A DNA stretch of 64,000 bases from Agromyces badenianii (GTDB taxonomy: Bacteria; Actinomycetota; Actinomycetes; Actinomycetales; Microbacteriaceae): assembly GCF_003070885.1 (NCBI RefSeq), contig NZ_CP028913.1:372001-436000 (forward strand), read 5' to 3'. Below, one piece after another: positions 9,149 through 16,756 of this stretch. Below the pieces are notes generated by a model. It was not told the origin of the DNA and made no database searches. It worked only from the letters and a program-made list of their open reading frames with translations. The number at the start of each line of letters is the position of its first letter. Positions within the stretch are counted from its first letter, which is position 1. Position numbers and translations under genes: made by a program.

Positions 9149-9760
9149 AACACCGACCGGAACGATCGCCTCGTGGTGCTCTATGCGACCGACACCATGG
9201 CCGACTGGGAATACGGTTACGTCGTCGCCGGGCTGGGCATGACCGGGGGTGCGTTCCCGCTCGTCTGCGCGGGCGAGACCACTGCCGAGGTTCGCACCAT
9301 GGGCGGGCTCAATCTCCGCCCCGACGCCGCCATCGCCGAACTCGATCCCGAGCGGATCGCACTGCTGGTGCTGCCCGGCGCCGACACCTGGGCCGAGGGG
9401 CACGAGCCGGTGCTCGCCCTCGCAGCACGCCTCGTCGAGGCCGGCACGCCCGTCGCTGCGATCTGCGGCGGCACGCTGGGACTCGCCCGGGCGGGTCTGC
9501 TCGACGAGCGGCGGCACACGAGCAATGCACCCGACTTCCTCCAGCAGGCGGTCGGATACACGGGGGTCGAGCACTACTCCGATGAGCGGGCGGTCGTCGA
9601 CGGCGCCGTGATCACCGCGGGGGCGACCGCGCCGGTCGACTTCGCCAGGGCGGTCTTCGAAGCGCTCGACGCCATGCCGGCACCGGTGATCGACGCGTGG
9701 TACGGCCTCTACACGACGGGTGAGCGCCGCTACTACGATGCGCTCGTCGGAGGCGTGTGA
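9140..9760 (+). CDS. DJ-1/PfpI-family protein (glutamine-amidotransferase-like fold)
   Basis: 206-residue DJ-1/PfpI protein. The nucleophile-elbow cysteine is C109 in AAICGGTLG, and an acidic residue near the N-terminus (E24 in MADWEYGYV) occupies the place of the conserved Glu/Asp. Members include deglycases, hydratases, chaperones and regulators, so the reaction is unassigned. Start ATG 9140 is chosen because it sits 6 nt after the -10 box and inside operator 2. The stop overlaps the start of the MarR gene (TGATG), so the two form one operon. A role in stress or electrophile detoxification under MarR control is plausible but inferred. Confidence 0.85.
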   Translation: MLTNTDRNDRLVVLYATDTMADWEYGYVVAGLGMTGGAFPLVCAGETTAEVRTMGGLNLRPDAAIAELDPERIALLVLPGADTWAEGHEPVLALAARLVEAGTPVAAICGGTLGLARAGLLDERRHTSNAPDFLQQAVGYTGVEHYSDERAVVDGAVITAGATAPVDFARAVFEALDAMPAPVIDAWYGLYTTGERRYYDALVGGV

Positions 9761-10224
9761 TGCCCGCTCGCACCCCGGCGGGCGACGCCCTCACCGCCCT
9801 CGTGCTGCCGGTGTTCGAGCTCAACGGCGAGTTCCTCGACGCCGCCCGCGACATCGCGGGACCTGCCGGTCTCACTCCGGCGCAATGGCAGGTGCTCGGC
9901 GCCACGCTCGACGAGGGGCTTCCCGTGGCCGAGATCGCGCGACGGGTCGGCCTCGGGCTCGCCAGGCAGAGCGTGCAGCGCACCGCCGACCTGCTCGTCG
10001 AGCGCGGATGGGCCGAGTACGCCGAGAATCCGCGGCACCGCAGGGCGAAGTTGCTGCGGCCGACGGTCGAGGGCCGCGCTGCCGTGAAGCGAAGCGCCGC
10101 CGCCCAGCACGCGTGGGCCGATGCGGTCGGCGATGCGGTCGGCGCCGAGGAGTTGCGTGCGGCCCGTGAAACGCTGCGCCGCGTCGTCGACGCTTCGCGT
10201 CGGGTTCGCGACCTCGTCGACTGA
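9760..10224 (+). CDS. MarR-family transcriptional regulator
   Basis: 154-residue winged-helix regulator. The central HTH (about residues 43-95) contains LTPAQWQVLGATLDEG, a recognition helix in VAEIARRVGLGLARQSVQRT, and the wing GWAEYAENPRHRRAK. Flanking helices make the dimer interface. It is translationally coupled to the DJ-1/PfpI gene and probably represses the shared promoter through the two TGACAGCA-containing palindromes. A GTG one codon upstream is also possible; the ATG overlapping the previous stop was taken. The effector is unknown. Confidence 0.88.
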   Translation: MPARTPAGDALTALVLPVFELNGEFLDAARDIAGPAGLTPAQWQVLGATLDEGLPVAEIARRVGLGLARQSVQRTADLLVERGWAEYAENPRHRRAKLLRPTVEGRAAVKRSAAAQHAWADAVGDAVGAEELRAARETLRRVVDASRRVRDLVD

Positions 10225-10289
10225 TGCCCGGGCGGGGGGTGGCGTTCGGGTTTTTCCAGAGTTTTCCTCACATCGAAGGCGGATGCGCG

Positions 10290-10295
10290 TACAGT
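10290..10295 (+). promoter_or_regulatory. -10 box of leaderless desaturase leader ORF
   Basis: TACAGT lies 6 nt before ATG 10302. A CTCACA hexamer at 10267-10272, spaced 17 bp, is a plausible -35. Confidence 0.55.
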
Positions 10296-10301
10296 GATGG
10301 C

Positions 10302-10367
10302 ATGCGGGCGGTCTTGCCGCCTCGCATTCGCTCCCGACCATCGCGGAGCGGGCAGGGACGATCATGA
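10302..10367 (+). CDS. Putative 21-residue leaderless upstream ORF coupled to the desaturase
   Basis: Short ORF of 21 codons with five Arg and five Ser. It starts 6 nt after a TACAGT -10 box, which fits a leaderless transcript. Its TGA overlaps the desaturase ATG in an ATGA tetranucleotide, so ribosomes finishing it would be positioned to start the desaturase. No similarity to a known leader peptide is recognised. It may be a translational coupling device or a regulatory uORF; the alternative is that ATG 10302 is unused and the desaturase simply has a 62-nt leader. Confidence 0.45.
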   Translation: MRAVLPPRIRSRPSRSGQGRS

Positions 10368-11464
10368 CCCCCGAGCCGACGCCGACGTCGATTCGCATCA
10401 CACCTCCTCAGGGAGATCGCGCGGGGTCGTCCAACAGCGACTTCACCGATCTCGCACGTCTCGTGAAGTCCGCGGGCCTGATGCGTCGTCGCTACGGCTA
10501 CTACTGGACCAAGCTCATCGCCGTGCCCGTCGCCATCGGCGGCGCCATCGCACTCTTCGTGTGGATCGGCGACACCTGGTGGCAGATGTTCACCGCGGTC
10601 GCCTTCGCCTTCCTCTTCACCCAGACGGCGTTCCTCGGCCACGACGCCGCGCACCGCCAGATCTTCCGGTCGGGGCGCTGGAACGACTGGATCAGCCTCG
10701 TGCTCGGCGACCTCTTCGTCGGCATGAGCTACGGCTGGTGGCAGCACAAGCACACCAGGCATCACGCCAACCCCAACCAGATCGGCGTCGATCCCGACAT
10801 CGACCTGCCGGTCGTCGCGTTCACGCCGGAGCAGGCGACCCGCGAGCGTGCGGCGTTCTTCCGGTGGGTGATCGCGCACCAGGGTGCGTTCTTCTTCCCG
10901 ATCCTGCTGCTCGAGGGGCTCTCGTTGCACGCGTCGAGCGTGCACCGGGTGTTCGCCCGCGAGCACGTGGCGCGACGGCCCGTCGAGATCGCCTTCCTCA
11001 CCGTTCGGGTGATCGGCTACCTCGCCCTCGTGTTCATCGTGCTCTCGCCCGACAAGGCGGTGGTCTTCCTGGCCGTCCAGCTCGGGCTGTTCGGCCTCTA
11101 CATGGGCATGTCGTTCGCACCGAACCACAAGGGCATGCCGCTCGTGCCGAAGGGCATGAAGCTCGACTTCCTTCGACGTCAAGCGCTCATGAGCCGCAAC
11201 ATCCGGGGAAACCGCGTGCTCGACTTCGCGATGGGCGGACTGAACTACCAGATCGAGCACCACCTCTTCCCGTCGATGCCGCGGCCCCATCTCCGTCTCG
11301 CGGCGCCGCTCATCGCCGAATACCTTCGCGACCATGACGTGCCGTACACGCAGACGAGCCTGTGGCGTTCGTACGCCATCGTCTTCGACTACATCAATCG
11401 CGTCGGGCTCGGTGAGCGAGACCCGTTCGAGTGTCCGCTCGTGTCGGCGCGTTCGAGCATCTGA
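10364..11464 (+). CDS. Membrane fatty-acid desaturase (acyl-CoA/acyl-lipid type)
   Basis: 366-residue di-iron desaturase that introduces a double bond into membrane acyl chains. The three histidine boxes are present: HDAAH near residue 93, HTRHH near residue 130 and QIEHH near residue 297. Hydrophobic hairpins lie between them (about residues 43-90 and 200-250). The layout matches the acyl-CoA/acyl-lipid front-end or delta-9 desaturase group, such as DesA3-like proteins. The start overlaps the stop of a 21-codon ORF. Membrane-fluidity adaptation is the likely role; regiospecificity is unknown. Confidence 0.9.
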   Translation: MTPEPTPTSIRITPPQGDRAGSSNSDFTDLARLVKSAGLMRRRYGYYWTKLIAVPVAIGGAIALFVWIGDTWWQMFTAVAFAFLFTQTAFLGHDAAHRQIFRSGRWNDWISLVLGDLFVGMSYGWWQHKHTRHHANPNQIGVDPDIDLPVVAFTPEQATRERAAFFRWVIAHQGAFFFPILLLEGLSLHASSVHRVFAREHVARRPVEIAFLTVRVIGYLALVFIVLSPDKAVVFLAVQLGLFGLYMGMSFAPNHKGMPLVPKGMKLDFLRRQALMSRNIRGNRVLDFAMGGLNYQIEHHLFPSMPRPHLRLAAPLIAEYLRDHDVPYTQTSLWRSYAIVFDYINRVGLGERDPFECPLVSARSSI

Positions 11465-11482
11465 CGTCGCGGGCAATGACGC

Positions 11483-11562
11483 CGTGTGACCCTCGGTTGA
11501 CGCGTGTGACGGTCGGTTCCCTCGTGTGACGGCCGGTTCCCTCGTGTGACGGAGGCCCTCGC
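11483..11562 (+). repeat. Four direct 20-bp iterons upstream of the monooxygenase/ABC cluster
   Basis: Four head-to-tail copies start at 11483, 11503, 11523 and 11543, exactly 20 bp apart, each opening with CGTGTGAC. The third copy reads CGTGTGACGGCCGGTTCCCT; the first and fourth diverge in their last 12 bases. The array ends 20 bp before a TAGCGT -10-like hexamer (11582-11587). Spacing of about two helical turns is what a cooperatively binding regulator would use. The regulator is unknown. Confidence 0.8.
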
Positions 11563-11606
11563 CACATCCGTTCGACCTCCCTAGCGTCGGGGCCAGGAGG
11601 TCGAAC

Positions 11607-13061
11607 ATGACACGACTCATCATCGGCGCAATGGTCAGGGCCATCGGCGCCTACCCTTCGGGGTGGCGGTATCCCGGCGCGCACCGCGACCCCCGCAGGG
11701 ACGCTGCGGTGCTCCGGCGTACCGCCCAGGTCGCCGAGGCCGCCCGCCTCGACTACCTCTTCTTCGGCGACTGGCTCGCGACCGGGCACGACCTCGAGTT
11801 CCGCGACCCGTACCTCGTCGCACGCATCGACCCGATCTCGGCGATCACCTACCTCTCGGGCATCACCTCGCGCATCGGCCTCATCGCCACCGCGAACACG
11901 AGCTACGCCGACCCCTACACGCTCGCCCGGTCGACGGCGTCGATCGACCTGCTCTCCGGCGGGCGGGCGGGCCTGAACCTCGTGACCGGGGCCGAGCCGC
12001 GCGCCGCGGGCAACCACGGGCTCGACTTCCACGCCGCGAACGAGGCGCGGTACGACCGCGCCGTCGAGTTCGAGATCGTGCTGCGGCGTCTCTGGGACTC
12101 GTTCGAAGACGATGCATTCGTTGCGGATGCCGCGAGCGGCGCGTACCTCGACCCGCAGAAGCTGCACGCCACCGACTTCCACGGCGAGCACCTGAGCGTG
12201 ACCGGTCCGCTGAACGTCGCGCGCCCGGTGCAGGGGCACCTGCCGATCGTGCACGCCGGCACCTCGCCGCGTTCGCGGCTCTTCGCCGCGCAGAGCGCCG
12301 ACCTCGCACTCGTCGCGGTCGGCGGTCTCGAACACGCCGTCGGGATCCGCGAGGAGCTGCGCTCGCTCGCGTTCGAGTCGGGTCGCGATGACCGCACCCT
12401 GAAGGTGATCGCTCCGGTGCTGCCGATCGTCGGGGAGACCCGCGAACACGCCCAATCGATCGCCGACGAGCTCAGCGAGCTCGTGCAGATCGCGGAGGAC
12501 TGGCCGGGCGGGCCCCCCTCCGCCTTTCCCGCGAACCGCTCGATCGCCCAGCTCTCGGCCCTCGTCGGGGTCGACCTCGCCGAGCTGTCGCCCGACCGGT
12601 CCGTGACCACCGAGCTCGTCGCCCAGTTCAACGCGCCCGGGCAGGAGCTCGTCGAGATCGTCGCCGAGCGCACGGGTCGCAGCCCCGGCGGCGACCGTCC
12701 GCCGACGCTGCGCCACCTCGTCGTCGCGGCGTCGGTGAACGCCTCGATGGTCGTCGGCACCGCCGACGACATCGCCGCCGAGTTCGAGGCGTGGGGCGAT
12801 GCCGGCGCCGTCGACGGGTTCAACGTGCTCTCCGCCGTGCAGCCGCAGCAGTTCGAGGCGTTCGCGCTCCAGGTCGTTCCCGAACTGCAGCGACGCGGCG
12901 TCTTCCCCACCGAGTACGAGGGCGAGACGCTGCGCGATCACCTCGGTCTCGGCCGCCCCGGCAACGTGCACGTGACGCCCGGTGACGCTGCGTTGCAGGG
13001 CGCGTCACCGCGTGACCGTGCGGGTCGCGGCGCGGTTGAGACCGCCCCGCGGCATCCGTAA
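11607..13061 (+). CDS. Flavin-dependent monooxygenase, NtaA/SnaA/DszA (bacterial luciferase-like) family
   Basis: 484-residue FMNH2-dependent monooxygenase with the TIM-barrel of the NtaA/SnaA/DszA branch. Relatives oxidise nitrilotriacetate, dibenzothiophene sulfone, or N-acetylated S-alkyl cysteines (YtnJ/CmoJ). Family motifs visible include FFGDWLATGHD near the N-terminus, IDLLSGGRAGLNLVT and GHLPIVHAGTSPRSR. A separate flavin reductase would be needed and none is encoded nearby. It starts at ATG 11607 behind AGGAGG (11595-11600). It is the first gene of the ABC/monooxygenase cluster. The last ~35 residues look like poorly conserved read-through. Substrate is unknown. Confidence 0.85.
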   Translation: MTRLIIGAMVRAIGAYPSGWRYPGAHRDPRRDAAVLRRTAQVAEAARLDYLFFGDWLATGHDLEFRDPYLVARIDPISAITYLSGITSRIGLIATANTSYADPYTLARSTASIDLLSGGRAGLNLVTGAEPRAAGNHGLDFHAANEARYDRAVEFEIVLRRLWDSFEDDAFVADAASGAYLDPQKLHATDFHGEHLSVTGPLNVARPVQGHLPIVHAGTSPRSRLFAAQSADLALVAVGGLEHAVGIREELRSLAFESGRDDRTLKVIAPVLPIVGETREHAQSIADELSELVQIAEDWPGGPPSAFPANRSIAQLSALVGVDLAELSPDRSVTTELVAQFNAPGQELVEIVAERTGRSPGGDRPPTLRHLVVAASVNASMVVGTADDIAAEFEAWGDAGAVDGFNVLSAVQPQQFEAFALQVVPELQRRGVFPTEYEGETLRDHLGLGRPGNVHVTPGDAALQGASPRDRAGRGAVETAPRHP

Positions 13062-13126
13062 CTTCAACCCAACAGCCTGCCAAGGGCTCTGCACGATCCC
13101 ATCCCTGACCGAAGGAAGACCACCAG
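13062..13126 (+). promoter_or_regulatory. Spacer before the substrate-binding protein gene
   Basis: 65-bp gap ending in a GAAGGAAG ribosome-binding site. It is short enough for co-transcription with the monooxygenase gene. No convincing promoter or known riboswitch fold is visible. Confidence 0.35.
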
Positions 13127-14770
13127 ATGTCCACCCCACGCATCCGACGCCTCGCCGCAGCAGGCACCGCCGCGCTCGCCGCCGTCGCACTGCTCGCATC
13201 GTGCGCCGCACAGTCGGGCACGACGCAGACCGCAGAAGGCGGCGACCCCGTCGAGGGCGGCACGCTCACCTACCTCGAGTACCAGGCGCACACGACCCTC
13301 TACCCGCCGCAGGCCGGCTTCTACCCCAACGGCGGCATCGTGAACTCCATCACGGCCCGCCTGACCTGGCAGGACCCGGAGTCCCTCGAGATCGAGCCGT
13401 GGGTCGCGACCGAGTGGACGGTCAACGAGGATGCCACGGAGTACACCTTCGAGCTGCGCGACGACGTGACCTTCTCCGACGGCACGGTCGTCGACGCCGC
13501 GGCGGTCGCGAAGAACTTCGACACCTACGGCCTCGGCAACAAGGAGCTCGGCCTCACGATCTCCGAGGCGATCAACAACTACGCTTCGAGCGAGGTCGTC
13601 GACGACGACACCGTGACGTTCCGATTCTCGGCACCCGCCCCCGGCTTCCTGCAGGCCACCTCGACCATCAACTCGGGCCTCCTCTCGCCCGCGACCCTCG
13701 ACCGCAAGCTCGAGGAGTTCGGCGCCGGCGCGTCGGCCGAGATCATCGGCGCCGGCCCCTTCGTCGTCACCGAAGAGGAGATCGGCACCTCGCTGCACCT
13801 CGAGGCACGTGAGGACTACGACTGGGCACCGCCGTCGTTCGAACACCAGGGTCGCGCCTACCTCGACGCGATCGACATCGTCGTGACGCCCGAAGACAGC
13901 GTGCGCATCGGCTCGCTGCTCGCCGGCCAGGCCGACGTGATCCGCTACGTGCAGGCCTTCGACGAGGCGCAGGTCGCCAGCGCCGGCTTCGAGATCGTGG
14001 CCGCCCCGACGCGTGGTGTGAACAACTCGCTCGGCCTGCGATTCACGAACCCGCTGCTGAGCGACGTGCGGGTGCGTCAGGCGCTCGTGCACGGTGTCGA
14101 CGCACAAGAGGTCGTCGACACGATCTTCACCGAGAACTACCCGGTCGCGACCTCGCAGCTCGCCTCGACGGCCGCCGGCTACAAGGACGAGTCGAAGGCA
14201 CTCGCCTTCGACCCCGAGCTCTCGGAGGAACTGCTCGACGAGGCCGGCTGGGCAGTCGGCGCCGACGGCATCCGCGAGAAGGACGGCGAGCGGCTCTCGC
14301 TCACCGTCTACGAGGCGAAGCCGCAGCCGCTCTCGAAGCAGACCCTCGAGCTCGTCAGCCAGCAGCTGGCGAAGATCGGCGTCGAACTGAACGTCAAGGC
14401 CGGCGACGCCGGCAGCTACGCCACCGACACCCTCGACCCGCTGAAGACCGCGCTGTACCACTCGATGGTCGGACGCGCCGACCACGACGTGATCAAGAGC
14501 CAGTACTTCACGAAGAACCGCAACACGCTGCTCTCGAACGACGCGAAGCTCGACGAGCTGCTGACCGCCGTGGCATCCGAGCCCGACGCCGCCGAGCGCG
14601 ACAAGGCCTCCGCCGCCGTGCAGGACTACCTCACCGAGCAGGCCTACGTGATTCCGCTCTTCGAGGAGCCGCAGGTCTACGGCGCCGCGCCGTACGTGCA
14701 CGGCTTCACGACCGAGGCCGTCGCGCGCCCGCTGTTCTACGACACCTGGGTCGAGAAGCAGAAGAAGTAG
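13127..14770 (+). CDS. Solute-binding lipoprotein of a Dpp/Opp-type ABC importer (TIGR04028-like)
   Basis: 547-residue extracytoplasmic binding protein of the SBP_bac_5 family. A lipoprotein signal is clear: basic start MSTPRIRR, hydrophobic core, and lipobox LLASC with the modified Cys at about residue 26. The mature protein opens with GGTLTYLEYQAHTTLYPP and carries the family's WTVNEDATEYTFELRDDVTF segment. Wording and neighbours match, from memory, the TIGR04028 (KPN_01854) group, defined by its company with CMD proteins. It should present a peptide-like or opine-like solute to the permeases that follow. A hairpin sits just after its stop. Confidence 0.88.
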   Translation: MSTPRIRRLAAAGTAALAAVALLASCAAQSGTTQTAEGGDPVEGGTLTYLEYQAHTTLYPPQAGFYPNGGIVNSITARLTWQDPESLEIEPWVATEWTVNEDATEYTFELRDDVTFSDGTVVDAAAVAKNFDTYGLGNKELGLTISEAINNYASSEVVDDDTVTFRFSAPAPGFLQATSTINSGLLSPATLDRKLEEFGAGASAEIIGAGPFVVTEEEIGTSLHLEAREDYDWAPPSFEHQGRAYLDAIDIVVTPEDSVRIGSLLAGQADVIRYVQAFDEAQVASAGFEIVAAPTRGVNNSLGLRFTNPLLSDVRVRQALVHGVDAQEVVDTIFTENYPVATSQLASTAAGYKDESKALAFDPELSEELLDEAGWAVGADGIREKDGERLSLTVYEAKPQPLSKQTLELVSQQLAKIGVELNVKAGDAGSYATDTLDPLKTALYHSMVGRADHDVIKSQYFTKNRNTLLSNDAKLDELLTAVASEPDAAERDKASAAVQDYLTEQAYVIPLFEEPQVYGAAPYVHGFTTEAVARPLFYDTWVEKQKK

Positions 14771-14780
14771 CGCACGCGCC

Positions 14781-14811
14781 GGTCGAGGAGCGGCTCCGCC
14801 GCTCCTCGACC
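14781..14811 (+). terminator. Intra-operon hairpin after the binding-protein gene
   Basis: Perfect 13-bp arms GGTCGAGGAGCGG (14781-14793) and CCGCTCCTCGACC (14799-14811) around a 5-nt loop, with no T-tract. It lies 10 nt after the binding-protein stop, where ABC operons often place a partial terminator or 3'-end stabiliser. It belongs to the GGTCGAG...CTCGACC type of repeat. Confidence 0.65.
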
Positions 14812-14831
14812 AGCGGTTCCACGACCGGCAT

Positions 14832-14877
14832 CTCGAACACGACCGACACCTCGAACACGACCGACACCTCGAAAGGA
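14832..14877 (+). repeat. CA-rich tandem 18-mer leader ending in a Shine-Dalgarno
   Basis: CTCGAACACGACCGACAC occurs twice in tandem (14832-14849, 14850-14867) and runs into CTCGAAAGGA (14868-14877), the ribosome-binding site of the permease gene. The stretch is nearly free of complementary sequence, so it should stay unfolded. The CMD-protein gene at 19511 has the same design. Confidence 0.7.
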
Positions 14878-14885
14878 GCATGCCC

Positions 14886-15824
14886 ATGCCGTACCTCGCA
14901 CGCCGCGTCGGGCAAGCGCTCGTCGTGCTCGTCCTCGCCTTCACCGTGACGTTCGTGCTGTTGCAGGCACTGCCCGGCGACGCGGTCCTGATCAAGTTCG
15001 AAAGCCCCGAGCTCGGGCTGTCGCCGGAAGAGATCGACGACATCAGGGCGAGCTACGGCGCGGACGTGCCGCTCTGGCAGCAGTACCTGCACACGGTCTC
15101 GGGCTTCCTCGTCGGCGACTTCGGGTACTCCGTGCAGTACGGCACGCCGGTGCACGAGCTGCTCGGCGCAGCGCTGCCCGAGACACTCGCGCTCGCGGGG
15201 CTCGGCTTCCTCGTCGCGGTGCTCCTCGCCGTCGCGCTCGCGTTCCTCTCGACGCTCGCGCCGTTCGCGTGGCTGCGGCAGGCGCTCCGTTCGCTGCCCG
15301 GCGTGTTCGTCTCGGTGCCGGTCTTCTGGCTCGGCATCGTGCTGATCCAGGTCTTCTCCTTCCAGTTGAACCTCGTGCCGGTCATCGGGGCCGACCCCGT
15401 GCAGGCGCTCATCCTGCCGGTGCTGACGCTCGCGATCCCGATCTCGGCGCCGCTCGCGCAGGTGCTCGCCCGCTCGATCGACGACGTGCAGCTGTCGCCG
15501 TTCGTCGCAGTCGTGCGAGCCAAGGGCGCCGGTCCGGCGCGAGTGCTGTGGCGGGATGTCGCGCGCAACGCCCTGCTGCCGACGATCACGATCGCGGGCG
15601 TCCTGATCGGCGAGCTCATCGGCGGCGCCGTGGTCACCGAGACCGTCTTCGGTCGGGCGGGCGTCGGTCGCCTGACCGAGCAGGCGGTCACGAATCAGGA
15701 TGTCGCGGTGCTGCAGGCCATCGTGATCCTCGCCGCGGTCGTGTTCGTCGTCGTGAACCTCGTCGTCGACCTCGTCTATCCCGTGCTCGACCCGAGACTG
15801 AAGCGGAAGGCGGTGGCGGCATGA
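14886..15824 (+). CDS. ABC importer permease, DppB type
   Basis: 312-residue inner-membrane permease (BPD_transp_1, DppB/OppB type) with about six membrane spans. The N-terminal helix (about residues 8-30) is followed by the usual large extracytoplasmic loop. The coupling-helix (EAA) region is near residue 205-225 (VVRAKGAGPARVLWRDVARN). ATG 14880 is also in frame, but it is 1 nt from AAAGGAG; the second ATG at 14886 has a proper 7-nt spacing and is chosen. The stop overlaps the next start (ATGA). Confidence 0.9.
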   Translation: MPYLARRVGQALVVLVLAFTVTFVLLQALPGDAVLIKFESPELGLSPEEIDDIRASYGADVPLWQQYLHTVSGFLVGDFGYSVQYGTPVHELLGAALPETLALAGLGFLVAVLLAVALAFLSTLAPFAWLRQALRSLPGVFVSVPVFWLGIVLIQVFSFQLNLVPVIGADPVQALILPVLTLAIPISAPLAQVLARSIDDVQLSPFVAVVRAKGAGPARVLWRDVARNALLPTITIAGVLIGELIGGAVVTETVFGRAGVGRLTEQAVTNQDVAVLQAIVILAAVVFVVVNLVVDLVYPVLDPRLKRKAVAA

Positions 15825-16756
15825 GCGTCGACAGCGAACTGGTCGGCAGCGCGATCGTCAGGAAGGCGAAGGGTCTCGCGACTCGTCCTCGTTCGTCGGA
15901 CGCTCCTCGACCGGCGGGGGCGACGGCGACGGACGTGCCTCGACCGGCGGCCGGGCACCGGCTCCGCGGCATCCGTGCCGGGCTCGTGCTCGCCTGGCTC
16001 GTCATCGCCGTCGTGATCGCGTGGGCGATCGTGCCGTGGCTCTTCACCGGACAGAACCCGATCAGCGGCGTTCCGGCCGAGAAGCTGCAGGCGCCGAGTC
16101 TCGCGCACCTCTTCGGAACCGACGCGATCGGCCGCGACCTCTTCACCCGCGTGGTCTACGGCGCGGTGAACTCACTGTCGGGCGCATTCGTCGCGGTGAC
16201 GGTCGGCCTCGTCGGCGGCACCCTGCTCGGGGTGCTCGCGGGCTCGCTCGGCGGCGTGATCGATGCGATCGTCATGCGCGTCGTCGACGTGCTGCTGTCC
16301 ATCCCCGGCCTGCTGCTCGCGCTCTCGATCATCATCCTGCTCGGCTTCGGCACCGTGACCGCGGCGATCGCCGTCGGCGTCGGCTCGATCGCGGCGTTCG
16401 CCCGCCTCTCCCGCTCCGAAGTGGTGCGAGTGCGGCAGAGCGACTACGTCGAGGCCGCGTTCGGTTCGGGTGCGAGGCTGCACACCGTGCTGTTCCGGCA
16501 CGTGCTGCCCAACTCGCTCACCGCCGTCATCGGGCTCGCCGCCCTGCAGTTCGGCGCAGCGATCCTCGCGATCTCGACGCTCGGCTTCCTCGGCTACGGC
16601 GCACCGCCGCCGACGCCCGAATGGGGTCTGCTCATCGCCGAGGGCCGCAACTACGTCGCGACCTCGTGGTGGCTCACCGTGCTGCCGGGGCTCGTGGTCG
16701 TCGCCGTCGTGCTCTCGGCCAACCGCATCAGTCACGGACTCGGGAGGAACCGATGA
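15821..16756 (+). CDS. ABC importer permease, DppC type, with repeat-derived N-terminus
   Basis: 311-residue DppC/OppC-type permease. The membrane part starts near residue 53 and has five to six spans. The FGTDAIGRDLFTRVVYGA motif and the coupling-helix segment (DYVEAAFGSGARLHTVLFRHV) are typical. Codons about 17-45 are unusual: they encode an Arg/Ser/Pro/Ala string. The underlying DNA (15872-15917) has GGTCTCG at one end and CTCCTCGACC at the other, like the dispersed hairpin repeat after the binding-protein gene. This suggests repeat insertion into the cytosolic tail. Couplings are ATGA at both ends. Confidence 0.9.
   Translation: MSVDSELVGSAIVRKAKGLATRPRSSDAPRPAGATATDVPRPAAGHRLRGIRAGLVLAWLVIAVVIAWAIVPWLFTGQNPISGVPAEKLQAPSLAHLFGTDAIGRDLFTRVVYGAVNSLSGAFVAVTVGLVGGTLLGVLAGSLGGVIDAIVMRVVDVLLSIPGLLLALSIIILLGFGTVTAAIAVGVGSIAAFARLSRSEVVRVRQSDYVEAAFGSGARLHTVLFRHVLPNSLTAVIGLAALQFGAAILAISTLGFLGYGAPPPTPEWGLLIAEGRNYVATSWWLTVLPGLVVVAVVLSANRISHGLGRNR

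Noticed and set aside
11483..11562. CRISPR array
   Set aside because: The repeats are contiguous 20-mers without spacers, and no cas genes are present.
13062..13126. Possible riboswitch before the binding-protein gene
   Set aside because: Only 65 nt with weak pairing and no match to a known aptamer core that I recognise.
13064..15043. Long minus-strand open frame across the binding-protein gene
   Set aside because: Low-complexity Arg/Asp/Gly/Val-rich translation typical of antisense shadows; the plus strand has a complete lipoprotein and permease.
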